Assembly (NCBI GenBank): GCA_963727495.1
Contig: CAVSGQ010000020.1
Span: 239,050 to 303,049, forward strand
Direction: 5' to 3'
From: Actinophytocola sp963727495
GTDB taxonomy: Bacteria; Actinomycetota; Actinomycetes; Mycobacteriales; Pseudonocardiaceae
Length of the DNA: 64,000 nucleotides
Part shown: positions 9,584-18,891 of the stretch, piece by piece
Layout of the letters: every line of letters begins with the position of its first letter
How positions within the stretch are numbered: position 1 is the first letter of the stretch
Position numbers and translations under genes: made by a program
Notes under the pieces: generated by a model
What the model was told of the DNA's origin: nothing
Database searches by the model: none
What the model saw: the letters and a program-made list of their open reading frames with translations, nothing else

Positions 9584-10630
9584 ATGGCAGCAGCTCCCGA
9601 TCGCGAGAAGGCGCTCGACCTGGCCCTCGCCCAGATCGACAAGAACTTCGGCAAGGGATCGGTGATGCGTCTCGGCGACGAGAGCCGCGCACCGATCGAG
9701 ATCATCCCGACCGGCTCGATCGCGCTGGACGTGGCGCTGGGCATCGGTGGTCTGCCGCGCGGTCGCGTCGTGGAGATCTACGGCCCGGAGTCGTCCGGCA
9801 AGACGTCGCTGGCGCTGCACGCGGTGGCCAACGCGCAGAAGGCGGGCGGCATCGCGGCGTTCATCGACGCCGAGCACGCACTCGACCCCGAGTACGCCAA
9901 GGCGCTCGGCGTCGACACCGACGCGCTGCTGGTGTCCCAGCCGGACACCGGTGAGCAGGCGCTGGAGATCGCGGACATGCTGATCCGCTCCGGCGCGCTG
10001 GACATCCTCGTCATCGACTCGGTCGCCGCGCTGGTGCCCCGGGCCGAGATCGAGGGCGAGATGGGCGACAACCACGTCGGCCTGCAGGCCCGGCTGATGA
10101 GCCAGGCGCTGCGCAAGATCGCCGGCGCGCTGAGCAACTCCGGCACCACCGCGATCTTCATCAACCAGCTGCGCGAGAAGATCGGCGTCATGTTCGGCTC
10201 GCCGGAGACCACCACGGGTGGCAAGGCGCTCAAGTTCTACGCGTCGGTGCGGCTGGACGTGCGGCGCATCGAGACCCTCAAGGACGGCGGCGAGCCGGTC
10301 GGCAACCGCACCCGCGTCAAGGTGGTCAAGAACAAGGTGGCGCCGCCGTTCAAGCAGGCCGAGTTCGACATCCTCTACGGCAAGGGCGTCAGCCGCGAGG
10401 GCTCGCTGATCGACATGGGTGTCGAGCAGGGCATCCTGCGCAAGTCCGGTGCCTGGTACACCTACGAGGGCGACCAGCTCGGGCAGGGCAAGGAGAACGC
10501 CCGCAAGTTCCTGCGCGACAACCCCGACGTGGCCAACGAGATCGAGAAGCGGATCAAGGACAAGCTCGGCATCGGCGCCAAGCTCGACGCCGACGACTCC
10601 GAGCCCGCCCCCGCCCCCGTCGACTTCTAG
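9584..10630 (+). CDS. recA: Recombinase RecA
   Basis: 348-residue strand-exchange ATPase that also drives LexA self-cleavage. Seen: the N-terminal polymerisation motif DKNFGKGSVMRLGD, Walker A GPESSGKT, LVIDSVAALVPRAEIEGEMG before loop L1, and INQLREKIGVMFGSPETTTG at loop L2. The ATG is chosen over an in-frame GTG 14 codons upstream because AAGGTGG sits about seven bases before it and homologues start at MAAAPDREKAL. It is preceded by a clear SOS box and followed six bases later by recX, as usual in actinobacteria. No intein and no frame problems. Confidence 0.98.
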   Translation: MAAAPDREKALDLALAQIDKNFGKGSVMRLGDESRAPIEIIPTGSIALDVALGIGGLPRGRVVEIYGPESSGKTSLALHAVANAQKAGGIAAFIDAEHALDPEYAKALGVDTDALLVSQPDTGEQALEIADMLIRSGALDILVIDSVAALVPRAEIEGEMGDNHVGLQARLMSQALRKIAGALSNSGTTAIFINQLREKIGVMFGSPETTTGGKALKFYASVRLDVRRIETLKDGGEPVGNRTRVKVVKNKVAPPFKQAEFDILYGKGVSREGSLIDMGVEQGILRKSGAWYTYEGDQLGQGKENARKFLRDNPDVANEIEKRIKDKLGIGAKLDADDSEPAPAPVDF

Positions 10631-10636
10631 CCGGCG

Positions 10637-11212
10637 ATGGCGGGACGGCGACACGGCCGGAGGGCGGGCGACGAGGCGGCCTCCGGCGCGCGGCGCCGGG
10701 CGCCTGCCGAGGAGGTGGACCCCGTCCAGCGGGCGAGGGACATCTGCCTGCGCCTGCTCACGGCCCGGCCGAGGACGAGGCTCGAGCTGCATCAGGCTCT
10801 GCTGCGCAAGGGGATCGAGGAGGACGTCGCCGACCAGGTACTCGGCCGCCTCGATGAGGTGGGCCTGGTCGACGACGCGGCGTTCGCCGAGCTGTGGGTG
10901 CGTTCGCGGCACACGTACCAGGGGCTGGGCCGCCGCGCGCTGGCCACCGAGCTTCGCCGCAAGGGCGTCGCGGACGACGTGGCCGCCGAGGCAGTGGCCA
11001 CAGTGGACGCCGACGCCGAGGAGGAACGCGCCCGCCAGCTGGTGCGCAAGCGGATCCGCTCCCTGTCCGGCGCGGACGAGGCGGCCCGGATCCGGAAGCT
11101 GGTCGGGATGCTCGCCCGCCGCGGGTACCCGGAAGGGTTGGCCTTCCGGGTGGTCCGCGACGAGCTTCGGGCCGCCGGCGAGGAGACCGACCTGCTGGAC
11201 GTGCCGGAGTAG
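10637..11212 (+). CDS. recX: Regulatory protein RecX
   Basis: 191 residues with the three helical repeats of RecX, including RLLTARPRTRLELHQALLRK and LGRRALATELRRKGV. RecX binds RecA filaments and limits their extension and ATPase activity. It starts six bases after the recA stop, so the two are almost certainly co-transcribed and SOS-induced together. The basic, Ala-rich N-terminal extension of about 30 residues is common in actinobacterial RecX. Confidence 0.95.
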   Translation: MAGRRHGRRAGDEAASGARRRAPAEEVDPVQRARDICLRLLTARPRTRLELHQALLRKGIEEDVADQVLGRLDEVGLVDDAAFAELWVRSRHTYQGLGRRALATELRRKGVADDVAAEAVATVDADAEEERARQLVRKRIRSLSGADEAARIRKLVGMLARRGYPEGLAFRVVRDELRAAGEETDLLDVPE

Positions 11213-11903
11213 GTCCGTCCGGGTGGGTTCACGCAACCGTCGCGGGCGAGGTTGGCGGCGTGCCGTGCGTTCGCGGGTGAGCCGGCATCCGGCCTCGCCG
11301 GGTTGGGCGGTGCGAGCCGGCGCCCGATGTCACCGGCCGGGACTGCGCCTTTGCCTCCGGCGCGCGTACCTCGCCGGGGTGGACGGCGCCACCGGGCCGG
11401 CGACCCGCCCCCGAAGTCTGCGCTGCCCCCACCGACAGCGGGCACCACGACCCACCGTCCCGAAAGGACGACCTTGATCGGTACAGGAAAGCCTTGTACG
11501 TCCACCGCAAGGTGGCCCACCACCTGATCATCCGAAGCGCCGCCGTCACTCCGCAAGCTCACCGAACGGGTGCCTGGCCGTGGGGTTGGTCACGGTGCGC
11601 GGGCAGCCGGCACCGCGTGACTACGACACCGAGGCCGCCCGGCGACCCGCGAACACGGAGAGTACGGTCTTCGGATGACCAGCGGGCGTCGATTCAGCGC
11701 AGTTCAGCGCGCCGCGAGCCACCTCGGCGCGGGCCGCCGACCGGCGCGGTCCCACGGTGTGGTAATTCTGCTTGCGCCACCGACGGCGCCGTTGGCGGCA
11801 CGGTGTCGTCCTGCCGATGTGACACGCGGAACGCCGCCACCAGCGCAGATCCCCGTTAGTCTCTGACAATCACATCTCTTTCGTTCTGGAGTCGAGGACC
11901 ACA
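11213..11903. other. Long intergenic region, no confident gene
   Basis: About 690 bases between recX and the succinate dehydrogenase operon. Open frames exist on both strands but lack good starts, conserved motifs or coding-like third positions. A 17-codon frame starting with TTG at about 11475 follows GAAAGGACG but resembles nothing known. The last 70 bases are less GC-rich (gttagtctctgacaatcaca) and probably hold the sdh promoter. Confidence 0.5.
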
Positions 11904-12704
11904 ATGAAGGCAGGCGTCGGTGCCCCCGCCCGGGCGCAAATACCGGAGCGCACGTTTCGAACCGACCGCTGGTGGGCCTACCCACTGAGCACGGGCGCCG
12001 TCCTCGCGTTCTTCGTCGTGTACGCGACGATCCGCATCTTCATGAACAAGTACTACTGGGCGCCCGAGGAGCACTACCTCACGCCGATCTACTCGCCGTG
12101 CCTGAGCGCGTCCTGCGTGCCGGGGTCCAGCCACTTCGGCGCCCCGCTGCCGGAGGTCCCGGTCTGGCTGCCGATGGCGGTCATCACCTTCGTGTTCCTC
12201 GCCGGTTTCCGCGCGACCTGCTACTACTACCGCAAGGCCGCCTACCGCTCCTTCTTCTTCGCGCCGGCCGCGTGCGCGGTGCCCGAGCCGCACAAGAAGT
12301 ACAGCGGCGAGCGGCGCTTCCCGTTCATCCTCACGAACTCGCACCGGTACTTCCTCTACGGCGCGGTGATCTTCGGCCTCATCAACGTCTACGACGCGGT
12401 GCTCGCCTTCCACGGCAAGGACGGCGGTGTCGGGATGGGGCTCGGCACCGTCATCATCCTGATCAACCTGGTGATGCTGTGGGCCTACACCCTGTCCTGC
12501 CACGCGTGCCGGCACATCATGGGCGGCAAGCTCAAGCACTTCTCCGCACACCCGTTCCGGTACCGCTTCTGGATGTTCGTCTCGAAGCTCAATCCCCGGC
12601 ACGGCCAGTTCGCCATGATCTCGCTCTTCACGGTCATCCTGACCGACGCCTACATCATGGCCGTCTCGGCCGGGTGGATCACCGATCTGCGCATCTTCAA
12701 CTAA
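11904..12704 (+). CDS. sdhC: Succinate dehydrogenase (Sdh1-type) membrane anchor subunit
   Basis: 266-residue integral membrane protein with about five helices (near residues 28-49, 89-110, 146-166, 176-198 and 235-258). It matches the single large anchor subunit of mycobacterial Sdh1 (Rv0249c type) rather than the small SdhC/SdhD pair. It anchors the flavoprotein and iron-sulphur subunits and passes electrons to menaquinone. A C-H-A-C-R-H cluster at 199-204 at the end of a helix, plus further Cys (CLSASC) and His, are candidate metal or haem ligands. A membrane-embedded Rieske-type cluster has been described for mycobacterial Sdh1. First gene of sdhC-sdhA-sdhB, 10 nt before sdhA. Confidence 0.88.
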   Translation: MKAGVGAPARAQIPERTFRTDRWWAYPLSTGAVLAFFVVYATIRIFMNKYYWAPEEHYLTPIYSPCLSASCVPGSSHFGAPLPEVPVWLPMAVITFVFLAGFRATCYYYRKAAYRSFFFAPAACAVPEPHKKYSGERRFPFILTNSHRYFLYGAVIFGLINVYDAVLAFHGKDGGVGMGLGTVIILINLVMLWAYTLSCHACRHIMGGKLKHFSAHPFRYRFWMFVSKLNPRHGQFAMISLFTVILTDAYIMAVSAGWITDLRIFN

Positions 12705-12714
12705 AGAAGGACTC

Positions 12715-14632
12715 ATGGTTCAGGTTCAGGTCGAGCGGTTTCCCTACGACGTGGTGGTCATCGGCGCCGGCGGCGCCGGGCTGCGGGCCGCCATCGAGGC
12801 CCGGCAGCAGGGAAAGCGCACCGCGATCATCAGCAAGTCGCTGTTCGGCAAGGCGCACACGGTGATGGCCGAGGGCGGCTGCGCCGCCTCGATGGGCAAC
12901 GTCAACTCCAAGGACAACTGGCAGGTCCACTTCCGCGACACCATGCGCGGCGGCAAGTTCCTCAACAACTGGCGGATGGCCGAACTGCACGCCAAGGAGG
13001 CTCCGGAACGCGTCTGGGAGATGGAGACCTACGGCGCGCTGTTCGACCGCACCAAGGACGGCAAGATCAGCCAGCGCAACTTCGGCGGGCACACCTACCC
13101 GCGGCTCGCGCACGTCGGTGACCGCACCGGGCTCGAGCTGATCCGGACCATGCAGCAGAAGATCGTCTCGCTGCAGCAGGAGGACTACCGCGAGCACGGC
13201 GACTACGAGGCGCATGCTCAAGGTCTTCGCCGAGTGCACGGTCACCGAACTGGTCAAGGACGGCGACCGGATCTCCGGCGCGTTCGCCTACTGGCGCGAC
13301 AGCGGCAAGTTCGTCGCTCTTCGAGGCGCCCGCGATCGTGCTCGCCACCGGCGGCATCGGCAAGTCGTTCAAGGTCACCTCGAACTCCTGGGAGTACACC
13401 GGGGACGGTCACGCGCTCGCCCTGCGGGCCGGCGCCACCCTGATCAACATGGAGTTCGTCCAGTTCCACCCGACCGGCATGGTCTGGCCGCCCAGCGTGA
13501 AGGGCATCCTGGTCACCGAGGGCGTGCGCGGCGACGGCGGGGTGCTGAAGAACTCCAAGGGCGAGCGCTTCATGTTCGGCTACGTCCCCGAGGTGTTCAA
13601 GGGCCAGTACGCCGAGACCGAGCAGGAGGCCGACGGCTGGTACAACGACCAGGACAACAACCGCCGCACGCCCGACCTGCTGCCCCGCGACGAGGTGGCC
13701 CGGGCCATCAACTCCGAGGTCAAGGCCGGCCGCGGGTCACCGCACGGCGGCGTGTTCCTCGACATCGCGAGCCGGCTGTCCGTCCGAGGAGATCCGCAAG
13801 CGGCTGCCGTCGATGTACCACCAGTTCAAGGAACTGGCCGATGTGGACATCACCAGCCAGCCGATGGAGGTCGGCCCGACCTGCCACTACGTCATGGGTG
13901 GCGTCGAGGTCGACCCGGACACCGCGTCCGTCGGTCGTGCCCGGCCTGTTCGCCGCCGGTGAGGTCGCCGGCGGCATGCACGGCTCCAACCGGCTCGGCG
14001 GCAACTCGCTGTCCGACCTGATCGTGTTCGGCCGCCGCGCCGGTCTGGGCGCCGTGGAGTACGTGGACTCGCTGGACCGGCGGCCCGCGGTCAGCGCCGC
14101 CGATGTGGACGCCGCGGCGAGCCGCGCGGTCGCGCCCTTCGACTGGCCGACCAGTGGCCAGGCGGAGAACCCGTACACGATCCACGCCGAGCTCCAGCAG
14201 TCCATGAACGACCTGGTCGGCATCATCCGCAAGGCAGAGGAGGTCCAGCAGGCGCTGGACAAGCTGGCCGAGCTGAAGGTCCGGGCCGGCAACGTCGCCG
14301 TCGAGGGACGCCGCGAGTTCAACCCGGGCTGGCACCTCGCGCTCGACCTGCGGAACATGCTGCTGGTCAGCGAATGCGTGGCGCGCGCCGCGCTGATGCG
14401 CACCGAGAGCCGCGGCGGGCACACCCGCGACGACTTCCCCGGCATGGACGCCCAGTGGCGCAACAGGCTGCTCGTCTGCTCGTCCGACACCGGACGGCAA
14501 GGACGCGACCGTGACGCCGAAGCCGCAGGACCCGATGCGAGCGGACCTGCTGGAGCTCTTCGAGCTCTCCGAGCTGGAGAAGTACTACACCGACGACGAA
14601 CTCGCGGAGCACCCGGGAAGGACTCGAAGTGA
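12715..14632 (+). CDS. sdhA: Succinate dehydrogenase flavoprotein subunit (frame-broken as given)
   Basis: Catalytic subunit oxidising succinate to fumarate through covalently bound FAD. Seen: dinucleotide motif GAGGAGLRAAIEA near residue 20, the flavin-linking His region KAHTVMAEGGCAAS, the substrate-site HGSNRLGGNSLSDL, and the C-terminal LDLRNMLLVSECVARAA. Five one-base insertions (near 13215, 13317, 13787, 13930 and 14493) and one missing G in the run near 14616 disrupt the frame. Correcting all six gives exactly 637 codons and a TGA that overlaps the GTG of sdhB (GTGA). That overlap and the intact motifs argue for sequence errors rather than decay. Confidence 0.9.
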
Positions 14633-15391
14633 GTTACAAGGCCAACTTCAAGGTCTGGCGGGGCGACGACGAGTCCGGTGCGCTGCAGGACTACATCGTC
14701 GAGGTGAACGAGGGCGAGGTCGTTCTCGACATCATCCACCGCCTGCAGGCCACCCAGGCGCCCGACCTCGCGGTGCGCTGGAACTGCAAGGCCGGCAAGT
14801 GCGGCTCCTGCTCCGCGGAGATCAACGGCAGGCCGCGGCTGATGTGCATGACCCGCATGTCGGTGTTCACCGAGGACGAGACCATCACGGTCACCCCGAT
14901 GCGCACCTTCCCGGTCGTTCGCGACCTCGTGACCGACGTGTCGTACAACTACCAGAAGGCCCGCGAGATCCCCTCGTTCGCGCCGCCGGAGAACGTCGAG
15001 CCTCGGCGAGTACCGGATGAAGCAGCAGGACGTGGAGCGCTCGCAGGAGTTCCGCAAGTGCATCGAGTGCTTCCTGTGCCAGAACACCTGCCACGTGATC
15101 CGCGACCACGAGGACAACAAGGAGCACTTCGCCGGGCCGCGCTTCCTGATGCGGGTGGCCGAGCTGGAGATGCACCCGCTGGACTCCGCGGACCGGGTCC
15201 GTGAGGCGCAGGAGGAGCACGGCCTGGGCTTCTGCAACATCACCAAGTGCTGCACCGAGGTGTGCCCGGAGCACATCAAGATCACCGACAACGCGCTGAT
15301 CCCGATGAAGGAGCGCGTCGTCGACCGCAAGTACGACCCGGTCGTGTGGCTGGGCAGCCAGCTGTTCCGCCGCGGCAGCAAGAAGCACTAG
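14629..15391 (+). CDS. sdhB: Succinate dehydrogenase iron-sulphur subunit (one frame break)
   Basis: Electron-transfer subunit with three iron-sulphur clusters. The N-terminal half carries the [2Fe-2S] ligands (WNCKAGKCGSC), the C-terminal half CIECFLCQNTC and CCTEVCPEHI for the [4Fe-4S]/[3Fe-4S] clusters. One extra C near 15002 separates the halves; without it NVELGEYRMKQQD joins them and the protein has 253 residues. Starts at a GTG overlapping the sdhA stop. Followed 15 nt later by a strong terminator, which closes the operon. Confidence 0.92.
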
Positions 15392-15405
15392 TCCACTCCG
15401 GACGA

Positions 15406-15439
15406 CGAAGGGGGCGCCCCGGCCGGGGCGCCCCCTTCG
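15406..15439. terminator. Bidirectional rho-independent-type terminator
   Basis: A perfect 34-base palindrome, 17-base arms of CGAAGGGGGCGCCCCGG and its complement, lies between convergent sdhB and gluD. It can fold on either strand. No strong T-tract, as usual in high-GC actinobacteria. Confidence 0.85.
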
Positions 15440-15457
15440 TGTTCGGTGGGAGGTCGG

Positions 15458-16348
15458 CTACATCACGCCCATGCCGGGCGCCTGTTCCTCGACCATCTCG
15501 CTGTGCAGCACCGTGCCGCTGCCCTTCGTGCGTCCGCGCAGCCACTTCTCGAGCCATCCCGCGAACCAGCTGAGCAGCGAGTTGATCACGATGAAGATCG
15601 CCGCGATCACGGCCAGCGTGGCGATGACGTTTCCGCCGTAGTACGCCTGAGCGGGCCGGGCCTGGGCCATCAGCTCCGGGAAGTTGAGCAGCGCGCCACC
15701 GAGCGCGGTGTCCTTCACGATGACCACGACCTGGCTGACGATCGCGGGCAGCATCGCGGTGACCGCCTGCGGCAGCAGGATGCTCGCCATCACCTGGCCC
15801 TTGCGCAGGCCGACCGCGAGCGCCGCCTCGGTCTGCCCCTTCGGCAGCGACAGGATGCCGGCCCGGACGACCTCGGCGAGCACCGCCGAGTTGTAGATCA
15901 CCAGGCCGGTGCACACCGCGTACAGCGGCCGGATGTCGCGGCCGATGTCGGTGAACTCCGAGTAGAACGTGAACGCGAAGAACATCATGATCAGCACCGG
16001 GATCGCGCGGAAGAACTCCACGAGCAGCGCCGCGGGGACCCGGATCCACGCGTGGTCCGACATCCGGGCGATGCCGAGGACCGCACCGATCGGCAGCGCC
16101 ATCAGGATCGACAGGCCGGCCGCGATGAGCGTGTTGCGCAGCCCCGGCAGCAGGTAGGTCGTCCACGCCTCCGAACTCGCGAGGTAGGGACTCCACTTGG
16201 CCCAGTCGAGCTGGTTCTTGTCGTTCATGGCGGCCAGCAGCAGGTACACGAGTCCGGCGAACACGACGCCGAACAGGACCGTGTAGAGGATATTGCGCTG
16301 CCTGGCCCGGGGGCCCGGGGCGTCGTAGAGAACCGAAGGCGCGCTCAT
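15458..16348 (-). CDS. gluD: Amino-acid (glutamate-type) ABC transporter permease GluD
   Basis: 296-residue polar amino-acid permease (His/Glu/Gln/Arg type) with about five membrane helices. The ABC-contact EAA loop region reads EVVRAGILSLPKGQTEAALAVGL. It pairs with GluC to form the channel. Start taken at the ATG that overlaps the gluC stop in ATGA; a GTG/ATG further upstream would run back into gluC. The long cytoplasmic C-terminal tail (after about residue 265) is usual for actinobacterial GluD. Last gene of gluABCD. Confidence 0.88.
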   Translation of the reverse strand: MSAPSVLYDAPGPRARQRNILYTVLFGVVFAGLVYLLLAAMNDKNQLDWAKWSPYLASSEAWTTYLLPGLRNTLIAAGLSILMALPIGAVLGIARMSDHAWIRVPAALLVEFFRAIPVLIMMFFAFTFYSEFTDIGRDIRPLYAVCTGLVIYNSAVLAEVVRAGILSLPKGQTEAALAVGLRKGQVMASILLPQAVTAMLPAIVSQVVVIVKDTALGGALLNFPELMAQARPAQAYYGGNVIATLAVIAAIFIVINSLLSWFAGWLEKWLRGRTKGSGTVLHSEMVEEQAPGMGVM

Positions 16349-17010
16349 CGCTTCACCGCCACCTTCTTGGCCACCCAACCGAGCAGCAGTCCGGTCGGCA
16401 GGGTCAGGATCACGAAGCCCAGCGCGAACATCGCGGAGATCAGGAACAGCACGCTCTCGTTCTCGATCATCTCGCGCATCAGCAGCGCGGCCTCGCCGAC
16501 GCCGATCGCGGCGGCGACCGTGGTGTTCTTGGTCAGCGCGATCAGGACGCTCGCCAGCGGCGCCACGACCGAGCGGAACGCCTGCGGCAGCACGATGATG
16601 CGCAGCACCTGCATGAAGCTGAGGCCCAGCGCGCGCGCCGCCTCCGCCTGGCCGACCGGCACCGTGTTGATGCCCGAGCGCAGCGACTCGCAGACGAACG
16701 TCGAGGTGTAGGCGATGAAGCCCAGCACGGCGAGGCGGAAGCCCGCGTCCTTGAAGTTGTCCGCGCCGAGCGAGAGCTGGAACGTCTGGCTCAGCACGAG
16801 CGAGGAGGCCACGATGATCACGGTCAGCGGCGTGTTCCGGACGAGGCCGATGTACGCGGTACCGAACCCCCGCATCACCGGCACCGGGCTGACCCGCATC
16901 GCGGCCAGGATCGTGCCCCAGATCAGCGAGCCGATGGCCGCGTAGATCGTCAGCTGCACGTTGATCCAGAACGCGCCCAGCACGTCGTAATCGCTCAGGA
17001 AGTCGAGCAC
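16345..17010 (-). CDS. gluC: Amino-acid (glutamate-type) ABC transporter permease GluC
   Basis: 221 residues, about five membrane helices, with the EAA motif CESLRSGINTVPVGQAEAARALGL. It starts MLDFLSDYDVLGAFW, typical of GluC. Second channel subunit, overlapping gluD by four bases. The gap to gluB holds a stable hairpin, so its expression is probably lower than that of the binding protein. Confidence 0.88.
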   Translation of the reverse strand: MLDFLSDYDVLGAFWINVQLTIYAAIGSLIWGTILAAMRVSPVPVMRGFGTAYIGLVRNTPLTVIIVASSLVLSQTFQLSLGADNFKDAGFRLAVLGFIAYTSTFVCESLRSGINTVPVGQAEAARALGLSFMQVLRIIVLPQAFRSVVAPLASVLIALTKNTTVAAAIGVGEAALLMREMIENESVLFLISAMFALGFVILTLPTGLLLGWVAKKVAVKR

Positions 17011-17040
17011 GGCCTATCGCACCCTCGCCATGTTGTGGGG

Positions 17041-17072
17041 CGGTGGCGCGCCGCTGTCACGACGCGCCACCG
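17041..17072 (-). terminator. Stem-loop between gluB and gluC
   Basis: Perfect 10-bp stem (CGGTGGCGCG with CGCGCCACCG) and 12-base loop, 18 nt after the gluB stop. Such structures after a binding-protein gene act as partial terminators or mRNA 3'-end stabilisers, raising the ratio of binding protein to permease. Confidence 0.55.
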
Positions 17073-17090
17073 TGCCCTCCTGGACTGGAA

Positions 17091-17933
17091 CTACTTCTCG
17101 GTGATCTCCGGCGGCTCCGGGATCTGGTAGCCGGCCGGTCCGAGGTGCTTCTCCAGCGACGCCTTCCACGACCCGTCGTCCTCCATCTTCTGGATGGCGG
17201 CGTTGATCTTGTCGCGCAGCTCGGTGTCGCCCTTCTTCAGGCCGACGCCGTAGTTCTCGTCGCTGAAGCCCTTGCCGACGAGCTTGAACTTGCCCTCGTT
17301 CGCGGCCGCCAGGCCGGCGAGGATCGTGTCGTCGGTGGTGATCGCGTCGACCGCGCCGCTCTCCAGGCCGGTCAGGCACTCCGAGTAGCCGCCGTACTCC
17401 TGCAGGTCCACCTGGTTGGCGAACTCGTCCTTCACCCGTTGGGCGGAGGTGGAGCCGGTGACCGAGCAGAGCTTCTTGCCGTTGAGCGAGTCCGGCCCGG
17501 TGATGGAGCTCTCGTCGGCACGGACGAGCAGGTCCTGGTGGGCGACGAAGTACGGGCCCGCGAAGTCGACCTCCGCCTTGCGCTTGTCGGTGATCGAGTA
17601 GGTGGCGACGATGAAGTCGACGTCACCGTTCTTGATCAGCGTCTCCCGGTCGGCGGACTTGGCCTCGACGAACTCGATGTTGCTCGCGTCGACGCCGAGC
17701 TCCTTCGCGATGTAGGTCGCGACGTCCACGTCGAAACCCTCGTAGCCGTTCGGCGTCTTCTGCCCGAGGCCCGGCTGGTCGAACTTGATGCCGATGGTCA
17801 ACGAGTCGCTGCCGCCGCCACCGCCGCTGTCGTTGCCGCCGCCACTGTCGTCGTTCCCGCTGCCGCAGGCCGCGAGCGCCAGGCCGGCCGCCGCGGCGAC
17901 CGCACCCGCACGCAGTACTCGGCTGAACCGCAT
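17091..17933 (-). CDS. gluB: Glutamate/amino-acid-binding lipoprotein GluB
   Basis: 280-residue extracellular solute-binding protein (family 3). The signal peptide ends in a lipobox (LALAAC, Cys23), followed by a Gly/Ser-rich tether of about 20 residues. The mature part shows GYEGFDVDVATYIAKELGV and the conserved FIVATYSITDKR...VDFAGPYF pattern of amino-acid binders. It captures substrate outside the membrane and delivers it to GluC/GluD. The start ATG follows GGAAGGGA. Substrate is inferred as glutamate from gene order like corynebacterial gluABCD. Confidence 0.9.
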   Translation of the reverse strand: MRFSRVLRAGAVAAAAGLALAACGSGNDDSGGGNDSGGGGGSDSLTIGIKFDQPGLGQKTPNGYEGFDVDVATYIAKELGVDASNIEFVEAKSADRETLIKNGDVDFIVATYSITDKRKAEVDFAGPYFVAHQDLLVRADESSITGPDSLNGKKLCSVTGSTSAQRVKDEFANQVDLQEYGGYSECLTGLESGAVDAITTDDTILAGLAAANEGKFKLVGKGFSDENYGVGLKKGDTELRDKINAAIQKMEDDGSWKASLEKHLGPAGYQIPEPPEITEK

Positions 17934-17995
17934 GTCGTCCCTTCCGATCTGTTCACCCGCGCACGTCCGCGACGCGGGTCCCGACTGTCGTGTAC

Positions 17996-18751
17996 TCAGT
18001 GAGTCAGGATCTTGCTGAGGAAGTCCTTGGCACGCGCGGACTTCGGCGCCGAGAAGAACTCGTTCGGCGTGGAGTCCTCGACGATATCGCCGTCGGACAT
18101 GAACAGCACGCGGTTCGCCGCGTTGCGGGCGAACCCCATCTCGTGGGTCACCACGAGCATGGTCATGCCTTCCTCGGCGAGCGTGCTCATCACGTCGAGC
18201 ACCTCGTTGATCATCTCCGGGTCCAGGGCCGACGTCGGCTCGTCGAAGAGCATGACCTTGGGCCGCATGGCCAGGGCGCGGGCGATCGCCGCACGCTGCT
18301 GCTGGCCACCGGAGAGCTGGGCGGGGTACTTCTCCGCCTGGTTCGCGATACCGACGCGTTCGAGCAGTTCCATCGCGGTGCGCCGGGCGTCGGCCCGCGC
18401 CATCTTGCGCACCTTCACCGGCGCGAGCATCACGTTGTCGACGATCGTCTTGTGGGCGAACAGGTTGAACGACTGGAACACCATGCCCACGTCCGCGCGC
18501 AGGTTGGCCAGCTCGCGTCCCTCGGCGGGCAGCGGCTTGCCGTCGATCTCGATGGTGCCCGCGTTGATGGGCTCCAGCCGGTTGATCGCCCGGCACAGCG
18601 TCGACTTGCCGGAACCGGACGGCCCGAGCACCACGAGGACCTGGCCGCGTGGCACGTCGAGGGTGATGTTCTTGAGCACGTGCAGAGGCCCGAAGTATTT
18701 GTCGACCTCGACCATCCGGATCATCGGTGGTGCGGGGTTCGCTTCGGTCAT
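17996..18751 (-). CDS. gluA: Amino-acid ABC transporter ATP-binding protein GluA
   Basis: 251-residue ABC ATPase with Walker A GPSGSGKST, Q-loop FQSFNLFAHKT, signature LSGGQQQR, Walker B VMLFDEPTSALDPE and switch His in VVTHEMGFAR. It powers import through GluC/GluD. First gene of the minus-strand operon gluA-gluB-gluC-gluD, divergent from miaB across about 140 bases. Confidence 0.93.
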   Translation of the reverse strand: MTEANPAPPMIRMVEVDKYFGPLHVLKNITLDVPRGQVLVVLGPSGSGKSTLCRAINRLEPINAGTIEIDGKPLPAEGRELANLRADVGMVFQSFNLFAHKTIVDNVMLAPVKVRKMARADARRTAMELLERVGIANQAEKYPAQLSGGQQQRAAIARALAMRPKVMLFDEPTSALDPEMINEVLDVMSTLAEEGMTMLVVTHEMGFARNAANRVLFMSDGDIVEDSTPNEFFSAPKSARAKDFLSKILTH

Positions 18752-18891
18752 CAGTCCTCCACGCGCGGGTCAGGGCATGTTTTCGAGACTCTAGCGGCCG
18801 GGTATTGGGCGAAACCTACCGCGACTTCGCGTCCGTTTCATGCCGCTTCGGCAACACCTAAGGTCTCAACTCGGTCACACCGGTAGGCTCG

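Noticed and set aside
11297..11302. Short GC inverted repeats in the recX-sdhC gap as terminators
   Set aside because: Short, imperfect GC pairs are everywhere at this GC content; none has a long perfect stem like those listed.
10792..11562. 256-codon minus-strand frame reaching into recX
   Set aside because: Its first 30 residues look protein-like, but it lies antisense to recX for half its length and has no ribosome site; not convincing.
12715..14632. Programmed ribosomal frameshifting as explanation for sdhA
   Set aside because: Six separate shifts without slippery sequences or shared signals, together with similar breaks in ten other genes, fit sequence error far better.
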